The position numbers and the translations under genes were made by a program. Positions 47,207 to 57,563 of a DNA stretch of 64,000 bases are shown piece after piece (position 1 is the first letter of the stretch; every line of letters begins with the position of its first letter). Location: the NCBI GenBank assembly GCA_963682025.1, contig OY821520.1, positions 240,227,414 to 240,291,413 on the forward strand. The letters are read 5' to 3'. This DNA is from Cordilura impudica (lineage: Eukaryota > Arthropoda > Insecta > Diptera > Scathophagidae). The notes below the pieces were generated by a model. It saw only the letters and a list, made by a program, of their open reading frames with translations. It was not told the origin of the DNA and ran no database searches.

Positions 47207-47566
47207 TTAATTATTTATTTTTCTTGTTCTTTTTTTTTTGTTCCTTTTTATGCTGGTTTTCAGTTCCTCAATCTTTGACCAAATTTCTTGCGATTTTTCC
47301 CACGGGATTGGATTTTCTTCTTCCCTTACAATGCGTAGCAGGTCTGCTAATTTTCTCCGTTCGTGCACTAGCCGTCCTCCTCTTTTCTTCTTAGCAATCT
47401 TTGTGTCGACTATCGGTATTGCTGTTAATTTTTTCTCTGTCTTCCTCGCTAGGCTTTGCCTGTATTCCTCGATTGTAAGCCGTTTTGGTCCTTGTACCAT
47501 CGGTTTGTATGCTGGTGGTGGTGTTGCTGGAACACTTAAGGATGAAGGAACGTATTCGTCGGACAT
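47207..47566 (-). CDS. Leader ORF 1: 119-aa proline-rich, basic protein with a PPAY motif
   Basis: The first ORF after the primer site; starts at ATG 47566 (MSDEYVPSSLSVPATPPPAY), and its ATG is 70 bases from the LTR. Composition is balanced and unlike the AT-driven frames around it: a Pro-rich start with PPAY (the PPxY class bound by Nedd4-type WW domains), then KRLTIEEYRQSLARKTEKK, KKKRGGRLVHERRKLADLL and a basic lysine-rich end (KRNKKKRTRKINN). It is probably a real retrotransposon protein. Small leader ORFs are known in the mdg1/412 group, but I cannot confirm homology to those. A nucleic-acid-binding or budding/trafficking role is a guess from composition. Confidence 0.6.
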   Translation of the reverse strand: MSDEYVPSSLSVPATPPPAYKPMVQGPKRLTIEEYRQSLARKTEKKLTAIPIVDTKIAKKKRGGRLVHERRKLADLLRIVREEENPIPWEKSQEIWSKIEELKTSIKRNKKKRTRKINN

Positions 47567-47617
47567 GTGTTTATATATGATGTTTAGATGAAAGTGTTTA
47601 AATTAGTTCCGAGGTCG

Positions 47618-47635
47618 TCGTCCAAAGGATCGCCA
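47618..47635 (-). promoter_or_regulatory. tRNA primer-binding site
   Basis: On the minus strand, TGGCGATCCTTTGGAC follows the 5' LTR with no gap. It begins with TGG, as required to pair with a tRNA CCA end. The particular tRNA was not determined. Confidence 0.7.
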
Positions 47636-48261
47636 TGTGGTGTTATGAATAGGTGGTGTTATAAATATGTGCTGGTTAAAGGCTAATTATTTGGGGTGTG
47701 GTCCTTGCAACCGGCAGAGTTTGCCACTGGTTGTGCTTGTGGTGTCCTGTGTTATGTATTTAGGAGTGTGGGGTTTTACAACCGGCAGAGTTTGCCACTG
47801 GTTGTGCTATTGCATTTGCCGATCTTACTATTGTAAGGGCAAATGGAAACTTTTGTAATAAAACTAAGGCAGTTGTTGCCGATTTAGTGTTTAAAATTCA
47901 AGTCTGTTTTATTTTGGGTTTTACACCCTTTTTATACAATTTGTCATGATCTAACTTATTCTAGCATATAGTTAGTGTTACATTTGTTTCACTCAGTACT
48001 ATGAAGGATCGTATTGCTTTATTCTACATTCCAATTACAATGTTATTTGCTTGGTATGCACTCAAATAATATGAGTCACTCACATATTATTTGTTACATA
48101 TCTACATATGTACATGCCATGCATAGAACAGTTTGACTCATTATCGATATTGTCTGTTGCATATACACATTGTGTAAATGATATTTTAAATTGTCATCGA
48201 TACTATTGATTGTCTGTTCTATGTATCATGTATGCATTGTAGACATGTGTGGTACACTACA
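47636..48261 (-). repeat. 5' LTR (element direction), 626 bp
   Basis: Same length and sequence as 41005-41630 as far as can be read. The internal 71-bp duplication is at 47708 and 47779. It would drive transcription leftwards through gag and pol. Confidence 0.95.
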
Positions 48262-48745
48262 CTAGAATTAAAAATAAATGAATTAATTAGTTGTACATTT
48301 TTTGAAAAATTCGACAAAAAGCAGAAATAATTAAAAATATATCAATGATTTATTTGTACTTTTTTGGCATTTTTTAATTTAATTTATTATTTATGACATA
48401 TTTAAATAATATCTCAGACTTAACACAAATCGTATTCAAGTTTTATAAATGTTTGGTCTCAAGTGGAGAAAAGTGTTGGATATCTAATTGAGAGTAAAAA
48501 TGTTTCTCAAAGATTGGAAAAAATGTTAAGTCTCAACTTGATGTCAACTTGAAAGCAAACAAGGAGAAAAATTGTTCAACCCAAGTTGAGAATTACATTT
48601 GATATCAATTTAAGAACTTAACTTTTCTCCAACATTGGAGAAATAATATTTCAATGCATACTGGGGAATGACCGAAACTAACACATAAACAGTTTTTTCC
48701 TATTTGAAAAACATATGACTGTCATTGTTGCTGTTGTAGAGTTGT

Positions 48746-49530
48746 TATACCCTCCACTCCAGTGTGCAGAGGGTATATATAAGTTTGTCATTGCGTTTGT
48801 AATAATTAGAAAAAAAAATTTGGACCCCATAAAATATATATATTTGTGATCCTTATAACAACCGGAGTTGATATAGCGATGTCCGTCTGTCCGTCTGTCC
48901 GTCTGTGGAAATCACGATGACGGCATCAATCGGGCAGCTAGAGTGCTCGTTGGTATAAAAAATGATTCATTAACATCCTGAAAAGTTTGCTATTTAAAAT
49001 CGTCCAAATCGGTCGATTAGGGCCCGAGATTTGAATGAAGAACTAAAAAAAGTCTTGAAAAAATATAATTTTCTATGTTGTTCTTGTCACGATCACGCCC
49101 TCAATAGGATAGCTAGGGTGATAATTTTTAGTGAGAATGATTCACCAAATTCATGGGAAGATTCCTACTTCAAAAATCATTAAAATCGGTGGAACAGGTC
49201 CAGGTAAATCTATGAAAAAGTAAAAAAAAAATGAAAAACATGATATTTCTATATTGTTCTTGTTGTTATTCTAAATGTTGCATTGTTTTCATAGCTGGAC
49301 TTGTTGTTTTTGTGGTCGTTATGGTAATAATATAACAAAAACAAACCCTTTGTACATTTTTTTTATCAACTCTGGTAGAAAAATTTAAAAGATTCCATTG
49401 TTTTGGCATCACTAAAAAAATATGTTAGATCATTTCTGTTATTGCCACAACCCTGCCTGCAAAATTTCAGATCGATTGGGTCACGGGAAAATTCACCAAC
49501 ATCTAAAGCAAATAATGCTAAAATACCTAG
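48746..49530 (+). repeat. Mini-me-type head, copy 2
   Basis: Same head as 37516-38350 with fewer GTCY repeats. It continues at 49534 into AATAAAAAAAAACAATTGGG, the left part of a MITE, which stops at 49866 where the inner composite begins. Confidence 0.8.
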
Positions 49531-49539
49531 TTGTTAATA

Positions 49540-49866
49540 AAAAAAAACAATTGGGCAATTCACAATGGGTAATGTATCGTTGTATCTGTTGTATCGTGTA
49601 TCACTTTACAATAGTGTAAAATTGTTGTTGATAATTTTCACTGAAAAATCTGATACACGATCCAACTTCATTTGCTATGTTTAGTAAATGTTGTATATTG
49701 TATCATAACATATCAGTTCCAAGTGAATGCCAGTTTTTATGAAAAAGAAAAAACAAATACATAGAATATTATCAGCATAAATAATTATAAAATAAAATAT
49801 GGCAAATAATGCAAATAACGCAAATACATCGATAAGTTTATTTATATAAAAATTAATGTTTATATT
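49540..49866. mobile_element. Left half of the TTGGGCAATTCACAA MITE, split by the inner composite
   Basis: Nearly identical to 56945-57256. The right half, starting TAGTATGTATTTTCTC, is found 10.4 kb away at 60281. The break lies at TTTATATTT/TAGTATG. Confidence 0.8.
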
Positions 49867-52800
49867 TATACCCTCCACTCCAGTGTGCAGAGGGTATATA
49901 TAAGTTTGTCATTCCGTTTGTAATAATTAGAAAAAAAAATTTGGACCCCATAAAATATATATATTTGTGATCCTTATAACAACCGGAATTGATATAGCGA
50001 TGTCCGTCTGTCCGTCTGTCCGTCTGTCCGTCTGTCCGTCTGTCCGTCTGTGGAAATCACGATGACGGCATCAATCGGGCAGCTAGGGTGCTCGTTGGCA
50101 TAAAAAATGATTCATTAACATCCTGAAAAGTTTGCTATTTAAAATCGTCCAAATCGGTCAATTAGGGCCCGAGATTTGAATGAAGAACTAAAAAAAGTCT
50201 TGAAAAAATATAATTTTCTATGTTGTTCTTGTCACGATCACGCCCTCAATAGGATAGCTAGGGTGATAATTTTTAAAGAGAATGATTCACCAAATTCATG
50301 GGAAGATTTCTACTTCAAAAATCATTAAAATCGGTGGAAGAGGTCCAGGTAAATCTATGAAAAATTAAAAAAAAAATGAAAAACATGATGTTTCCATATT
50401 GTTCCTGTTGTTATTCTAAATGTTGCATTGTTGTCATAGCTGGACTTGTTGTTTTTGTGGTCGTTGTGGTAATAATATAATAAAAACAAACCCTTTGTAC
50501 ATTTTTTTGTGAACTCTGGTAGAAAATTTTAAAAGTTTCCATTGTTTTGGCATCACTAAAAAAATTTGTTAGATCATTTCTGTCATTGCCACGAGCCTGC
50601 ATGCAAAATTTCAGGTCGATTGGCTCACGGGAAAGGGGCTAAAAATCGATCCAAAATTTTGTCGACAAGCAGACACTACCAGTTAATATAAAGGCAGTAA
50701 GTAAAGGGAGTAAAAGTTCACCAATAATTTAAAAAACAAATTTTTATGTATTAATTTATTTAAAGAAAAAAATAATTAAATGAAATAGTAATAATAATAA
50801 AAAAAAAATAATATACAATACAAAAAAAAAAGAATATATAAATAAAATAAAATAAAGATAAATGCATTCATAGCATTATAATACATATAAAAGGTCAATG
50901 TTTTCTACCCGTAATCGTAACGAGTCAGTTGTTTTTTTTTACATGAAAATCATTTAAAACAGTTACCGAACGTAACCGGAACGTCCCAATACTTTTCATG
51001 TGAAAAAAAGGCTGACACGTTACGTAACAGTTACATGTCGCTAACTTGTTCTTTACACAGGCTACTGCTTTTGCAGCCAACTTCAAGTCTATTTATATAG
51101 TTTCGTAAGCATAACTGATAAAATTGTTTCTATTATTTTTTGCTGTAAGTAATAAATTATAAATATACTGAATTTGCAAACTAAAATGGATACATATATT
51201 GGAGGTGCTTTAATACAAAAGAGTTAACGAAACAAAATCAAAAAAAAAACAACTCTACAACATCAACAATGGCAGTCATATGTTCTTCAAATAGAAAAAA
51301 AAAACTGCAAGTGTGTTTTGTTGGCTACAAAACAAAAATAGTGTTGACAATATAACAAAATATGTAAAAGAAGTTAGTGCTATGAAATATTTTATTTTGT
51401 TTAAAAAAAAATCGCAAAATGAAAGGCTATAATTCCATTAATAATCAAAAGGCGTTAAACTAATTTATTTATTTTTACGTTGTACTAATGCATTTTAAAT
51501 AAGTAAAAGTAATTGTATATTTAAATAAAAAGCATTTGTATTATATGTTGCTGTCGTATTCAGAAAAATCAAGTAGCTGACTATACGACTACAAATGCTG
51601 CTGCCAGCAGTCGTCTATGTGTTTCATTCATGATGTTGCATTTTTTTGCGAGCAATACTTACATATATTCTAAATAAAGAAATAATAGTTCTTTTCATAC
51701 TGCGAAATCTATACAAATATATGTACAAATACTATATGTCAAATTTCAAATTTGCAATAATTGATACATTTTTGAAAGAAAATTGTATAATATGAAATGT
51801 CTTTAATTTATTTCATAGAAAACAATTTTTTGAGGTGCGTGGATTTTCCATATTTACTGTTTTACTATTTTCGTAATGAGGTTAAATGAGTTAAAAAGAA
51901 TTTAAAATATTTGAAAATATTAGGTGAGGATCCTCAAGATGTAATATACGATCGGTCTAAAACTTTTCACTTAGAGCCACAGTTAAATTCGAAACAACAA
52001 AAACCCATATATTTTGTGCATAAAGTTTAATATTAAATGTGCTTTTCTAAAATGCCTATATATTTTTTCTCATTCATTTCTGACCATCTTCAATGTAAAT
52101 TTACCAAAGTTTTTTTTATTGCAATATGTATATAAAACTTAAAAATTTAATATTTTTTATTGTGTATTAACTTATTATTCTGCGATTTTCATTACATCAC
52201 AAAATGTTACAAATTGGCACTACTGTTTCAAAAACAGAAAACTTCTAAATCAGTTGAAAACAGTTGATCTGTAAAACTGTATGTGAAATTGTGTCAAATA
52301 AAATTACAAATATTAATAAATATAATAATACATATATATATATATATATATATTATTAATTTTGTTAAGAATTAGCACAAAATTGATTTTCCATTTTGCA
52401 TTTCATTTATAAAGAATTCTGCCATATTTTGTTAAAGGGAAAATCCATTTTTGTTATATTAAAAAAAACAGACTTGCATTTAATTTTTCCGTGACTGCCT
52501 CAATAATTGCGTAGATGCCACCACAATATTTTTTCTAATTAAAACAGTTGATCTGTAAAACTGTGTGTGAAATTGTGTCAAATAAAATTACAAATATTAA
52601 TAAATATAATAATACATATATATATTTTATTAATTTTGTTAAGAATTAGCACAAAATTGATTTTCCATTTTGCATTTCATTTATAAAGAATTCTGCCATA
52701 TTTTGTTAAAGGGAAAATCCATTTTTGTTATATTAAAAAAAAACAGACTTGCATTTAATTTTTCCGTGACTGCCTCAATAATTGCGTAGATGCCACCACA

Positions 52801-53083
52801 ATATTTTTTCTAATTAAATATTAACCAATATCTAACTAGAATTATGATTTATTCTGACTAAAAAGTTCCAATTAAAAGTTATTCATCCCAATTATGAATA
52901 TTCTCAAGGAATTTCTTTCTCACGGAAAATACATTTCTCGAGAAAAAAATTCCTCCAATTATAAATTCCGCGTGAACAAAAAATGATTAACTGGCATCAT
53001 CGAATTTCGAAGCCACTTGCTTTGCTTATTGACAATTTATTTTCTATTTTTTGTGTGTGTGCAAACGACCCTACAATAAATGT

Positions 53084-53865
53084 CCCACTAAACATTTTTG
53101 TTTGCTATCAAGTTGAGGTGCATTTGAGATCAAATACATTTTTGAAATCTCCAACGTTAATTCTCAAATGCCCTCAATAGTTCGAATATAGTCTTCTCAA
53201 CTTAAAAGGCACATTTTTTATATGGCGATTTTCATAGTTATCAAATTGAGAAATTTGTGATTCTCAACTTGATAGCAAAGAAATATTTCCAATCGGTATC
53301 AAATGGAAGGTACGGAATTGCCATATTAAAAAATATTATACTAATTTTAGAAATGAAAACAATTACTTTTTTTAATGTTTCAATTTAATTTCATTATATA
53401 TTTAACATTACTATGTACATATTTAACATTAAATGTACATATTATGTACATTTTTTAAAATCTAGAATTAAAAATAAATGAATTAATTAGTTGTACATTT
53501 TTTGAAAAATTTGACAAAAAGCAGAAATAATTAAAAATATATCAATGATTTATTTGTACTTTTTTGGCATTTTTTAATTTAATTTATTATTTATGACATA
53601 TTTAAATAATATCTCAGACTTAACACAAATCGTATTCAAGTTGAAAAAATGTTTGGTCTCAAGTGGAGAAAAGTGTTGGATATCCAATTGAGAGTAAAAA
53701 TGTTTCTCAAAGATTGGAAAAAATGTTAAGTCTCAACTTGATGTCAAGTTGAAAGCAAACAAGGAGAAAAATTGTTCAACCCAAGTTGAGAATTACATTT
53801 GACATCAATTTAAGAACTTAACTTTTCTCCAACATTGGCGAAATAATATTTCAATGCATACTGGG
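53084..53865. mobile_element. CCCARTA-TIR element, uninterrupted copy, 782 bp
   Basis: Left end CCCACTAAACATTTTTG, right end inverse of CCCAGTATGCATTG. The interior repeats words such as CTCAACTTGAT and TTCTCCAACATTGG. It contains the empty site TCTAGAATT of the LTR element at about 53460. No coding sequence. Confidence 0.7.
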
Positions 53866-54361
53866 GAATGACCGAAACTAACACATAAACAGTTTTTTCC
53901 TATTTGAAAAACATATGACTCATTGTTGCTGTTGTAGAGTTGTTATACCCTCCACTCCAGTGTGCAGAGGGTATATATAAGTTTGTCATTCCGTTTGTAA
54001 TAATTAGAAAAAAAATTTTGGACCCCATAAAATTTATATATTTGTGATCCTTCCCAGTATGCATTGAAAAATTATTTCTCCAATGTTGGAGAAAAGTTAA
54101 GTTCTCAAATTGATATCTAATATAATTCTCAACTTGAGTTGAACAATTTTTCTCCTTGTTTGCTTTCAACTTGATATCAAGTTGAGACTTAAAATTTTTT
54201 CCAATCTTTGAGAAATATTTTAACATCAATTGGATAACCAACACTTTTCTCCACTTGAGACCAAACTTTTTCTCAACTTGAGTACGATTTATGTTGAGTT
54301 TGAGATATTATTTACAACTTTTGTATTCTCGTATGGCAGCGCTGTTCATTTCTCACAGTAA

Positions 54362-54617
54362 AGGCCGAGTTAGCCCCACGTAACCGTAACCTAACGTGTC
54401 AGCCGTTTTTTTTTTCACATGAAAAACAGTTACCGAACAGAACTGCAACGAAACTGGATCATCCCAACCTGCTGAATTTGATTTTCGCTACTTTTGTACG
54501 TGACATTTGTGAACAGCTTACAAAGTTTGGTTAATTTTACGTTCTATAATTGCACTAAATGCCAACGTTACATTTACGGTACGGTTACATTTTAAAAATG
54601 TGTGGCTAACTCGGCCT
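54362..54617. mobile_element. TIR MITE (AGGCCGAGTTAGCC ends), 256 bp, TAA duplication
   Basis: AGGCCGAGTTAGCC is repeated in perfect inverse at both ends, with CAC following after one base. TAA flanks both sides (54359-54361 and 54618-54620), matching the 3-bp TWA target duplication of PIF/Harbinger elements. Diverged relatives lie at 26440-26562, 38530-38700 and about 50886-51055. Confidence 0.85.
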
Positions 54618-54821
54618 TAACGTTGCGAATCATATGTTCTAATTTCTAGAAATAATAATAATTGTGAAAGTTTTCAGCTTTGTGGTAAATTTTAATTATC
54701 TTGATTTAAAAAGGAATTGTTGCAGAAAAGAAAAATTAAATAAATAAAAGGGAGGTAAAAGTATAAGTTTTATATAATTAATGATATATATCTATAATTA
54801 AATTTGTGATATACATTATAG

Positions 54822-55277
54822 AACAAAAAAGTGAAAAGTGTGTTGTCATCTTGCCAAAAGCACCATTTAAGCAGGCCTCTGAAGAATTCGAGTCCAAAGT
54901 ACAATCAAGTACAAACAAGTTAAGCGACCTGGTAAGTTTCACAAAAATATGAGCAATATTCAAGGCTAATTACTTAATTTGTTATTAGGTTGCAAACCTA
55001 CAAAATTTCTAAAAATTGCATGGCGGAAATTGGTCACTGATGAAGTAGCCAACAAATACTGCTGGCAAGGAACAAATTCCAAAGAACCTGTACGAGCTCT
55101 CAGCGTAACGGCGGCATTAAAACGTGATTATATTTTTATGTTTTGATTCCAATTGATATTAATTCAATCTAATTAATCTTTCCAGATGCCTACAATCAAA
55201 AATTTTGTGCTGCTTCTTCGGACAGCGAGAACGATAATTTCATTTTTCCAGCAAGCCAACAACCGCCTACAAAAAAG
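54822..55277 (+). pseudogene. Three exon-like segments of an unidentified gene inside the 2.1-kb element
   Basis: Segment 1 (54822-54931) reads CVVILPKAPFKQASEEFESK and ends at GTAAGT. A 57-nt intron with branch site GCTAATTAC and TTATTAG follows. Segment 2 (54989-55123) reads FLKIAWRKLVTDEVANKYCW then QGTNSKEPVRALSVTAALK. A 62-nt intron ends in TCTAATTAATCTTTCCAG. Segment 3 (55186-55277) reads HAYNQKFCAASSDSEND then NFIFPASQQPPTKK. Segments 2 and 3 join in frame; 1 and 2 do not, needing a one-base change. The W-x-G pattern after TDEVANKY resembles insect DUF4806-like proteins, a weak call. It is probably a transposon-borne or captured gene fragment, non-functional. Confidence 0.5.
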
Positions 55278-55450
55278 GTGAACTATTTAAATGAAAAGGA
55301 CTATTTAAACAAAATTAATTGATATATTTTTAACTATTTCTACTTTTTTTGAATTTTTTAATATTAATTTAATTTAATATTAATTTAAATATTTAACATG
55401 CGATTCTTAGAAATTTTGTTTAATAGCCACAAATTAGGGCCATAAGTCCG

Positions 55451-55620
55451 GCAACCTAATAACAAGTTGAGTAATTAGCCTTGAATATTGCTTATATTTT
55501 TGTCAAACTTACCTGCTTAAATGGTGCTTTTGCCAATATTGACTTACGTTTTAAGGTTGCCGTACCGTCCCCAAATTTTACCTCTTCCAATACTCTTAAT
55601 TTATTATTAATTCTATAGTT
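55451..55620 (-). pseudogene. Inverted second copy of the same gene fragment
   Basis: The minus strand from about 55615 reads VLEEVKFGDGTATLKRKSIL then AKAPFKQ, ending at 55514 directly against GTAAGT. An intron homologous to 54932-54988 follows, and AG lies near 55455. Compared with the plus-strand copy it lacks the last 57 nt (19 codons) of segment 1, and its start is different and open. The two copies form an inverted repeat within the 2.1-kb element. Confidence 0.5.
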
Positions 55621-56947
55621 AAAAAATTTTTAACATGTTATAATATTTAATGTGTCATAAATAATAAATTAAATTAAAAATTGCCGAAAAAAGTACAAAT
55701 AATTAATTATTATATTTTTAATTCTATTTTTTTTTTTGCATTTTTTAATTTAAATTCTTACTTATGTCCTATGTATATAATATTAATATTCAAAAAAGTA
55801 CAAATAATTATTTAATTTATTTTTAATTCTAAATTAAAAAAAACATGTACATGATAATACATATTAAATATGTAATAAAATTAAATTGAAACATTCAGAA
55901 AAAAGTACAATGTTTCCATTTCTAAAATTAATATGATTTTTTTTAATATGGCAATTCCAATTCCATTTGATACCAATTGGAGAAATTTCTTTGCTATCAA
56001 GTTGAGAATCACAAATTTCTCAATTTGATAACTAAGAAAATCACCATATAAAAAATGTGCCTTTTAAGTTGAGAAGACTATAATCCGACTATTGAGGTGC
56101 ATTTGAGAATTAACGTTGGAGATTTGAGAAATGTATTTGATCTCAAATGCACCTCAAGTTGATAGCAAACAATAATGTTTATTGGGTTATAACAACCGGA
56201 GTTGATATAGCGATGTCCGTCTGTCCGTCTGTCCGTCTGTGGAAATCACGATGACGGCATCAATCCGGCAGCTAGGGTACTCGTTGACATAAAAATGATT
56301 CACTAACATCCTGAGAAATTTGCTATTTAAAATCGTCCAAATCGGTCGATTAGGGCCCGAGATTTGAATGAAGAACTAAAAAAGTCTTGAAAAAAAATAA
56401 TTTTCTATGTTGTTCTTGTCACGATCACGCCCTCAATAGTGCAGCTACAGTGATCATTTTTAGTGACAATGATTCACCAAATTCATGGAAAGATTTCTAC
56501 TTCAAAAATCATTAAAATCGGTGGAACAGGTCCAGGGAAATCTCTGAAAAAGTAAAAAAAAAATGAAAAACATGATATTTCTATATTGTTCTTGTTGTTA
56601 TTCTAAATGTTGCATTGTTTTCATAGCTGGACTTGTTGTTTTTGTGGTCGTTATGGTAATAATATAACAAAAACAAACCCTTTGTACATTTTTTTATCAA
56701 CTCTGGTAGAAAAATTTAAAAGTTTCCATTGTTTTGGCATCACTAAAAAAATATGTTAGATCATTTCTGTCATTGCCACAAGCCTGCCTGCAAAATTTCA
56801 GATCGATTGGGTCACGGGAAAGTGGTTAAAATCGATCCAAAATTTTTTCGACAAGCAGACACTACGAGTTAATATAAAGGGAGTAAAAATTCACCAACAT
56901 CTAAAGCAAATAATGCTAAAATACCTAGTTGTTAATAAAAAAAACAA

Positions 56948-57563
56948 TTGGGCAATTCACAATGGGTAATGTATCGTTGTATCTCTTGTATCGTGTATCA
57001 CTTTACAATAGTGTAAAATTGTTGTTGGTAATTTTCACTGAAAAATCTGATACACGATCCAACTTCATTTGCTATGTTTAGTAAATGTTGTATATTGTAT
57101 CATAACATATCAGTTCCAAGTGAATGCCAGTTTTTATGAAAAAGAAAAAACAAATACATAGAATATTATCAGCATAAATAATTATAAAATAAAATATGGC
57201 AAATAACGCAAATACATCGATAAGTTTATTTATATAAAAATTAATGTTTATATTTTTAGTATGTATTTTCTCTTTCAGTACCAACCAAAACATTTAACAT
57301 TTTTTTTTCATTATAAATTAAAATGCAAGAGGTACGTAACTAAAACTCCAGGGTACATCTCACGACCAAAAAGCAAACACTGACAAGTGTTTTCTCTTAT
57401 ACAAAATAGCAGAAGCGACGAAGCGATCTTTCCTCGTTGGATCGAAAATTACTAAAGAAAGCGTTTTACAATATGAAAATACAACTGAGTGTTCACAACA
57501 AATGATTGTATTGTGTATTTCAATACAACATACAATATACAACACCTGTTGTGAATTGCCCAA
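56948..57563. mobile_element. TIR MITE (TTGGGCAATTCACAA ends), intact copy, 616 bp
   Basis: TTGGGCAATTCACAA at 56948-56962 is the inverse of 57549-57563. The uninterrupted site AAAACAATGTAAATTTAC is present at about 25820-25840 in the related element, proving it is an insertion. The plus-strand and minus-strand frames inside are not supported as genes. Confidence 0.8.

Larger units (their letters stand above)
41005..48261 (-). mobile_element. Ty3/mdg1-412-like LTR retrotransposon, complete and young
   Basis: Two 626-bp LTRs (TG...CA ends) flank a 6-kb interior with gag and pol on the minus strand. CTAG is duplicated at 41001-41004 and 48262-48265. The undisturbed site AAAATCTAGAATT is present at 53456 in the inner composite. 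By eye the LTRs look identical, so the insertion is very recent. Order in element direction: 5' LTR, primer site, two leader ORFs, gag, pol, polypurine tract, 3' LTR. There is no env frame after pol, so it belongs to the non-enveloped branch of Ty3-like elements. Confidence 0.95.
40726..48665. mobile_element. CCCARTA-TIR element, copy interrupted by the LTR retrotransposon
   Basis: The left end is CCCAATAAACATT (40726) and the right end is the inverse of CCCAGTATGCATTG (ending 48665). The intact version in the inner composite is at 53084-53865. Compared with that one, this copy lacks about 110 bp between CTCAAAT and AGCAAAG. The LTR element sits at CTAG in its interior. Confidence 0.7.
54053..56186 (-). 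mobile_element. CCCARTA-TIR element, large 2.1-kb copy carrying gene fragments
   Basis: It starts CCCAGTATGCATTGAAAAA and ends TAATGTTTATTGGG. It interrupts a mini-me head exactly between GATCCTT and ATAACAACCGG; TT is duplicated at 54051-54052 and 56187-56188. The ends match the inverse of the 782-bp copies. The middle (about 54305-55670) is extra: it contains a MITE and exon-like segments on both strands. It may be the longer ancestor of the short copies, or one that captured gene pieces. Confidence 0.75.
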
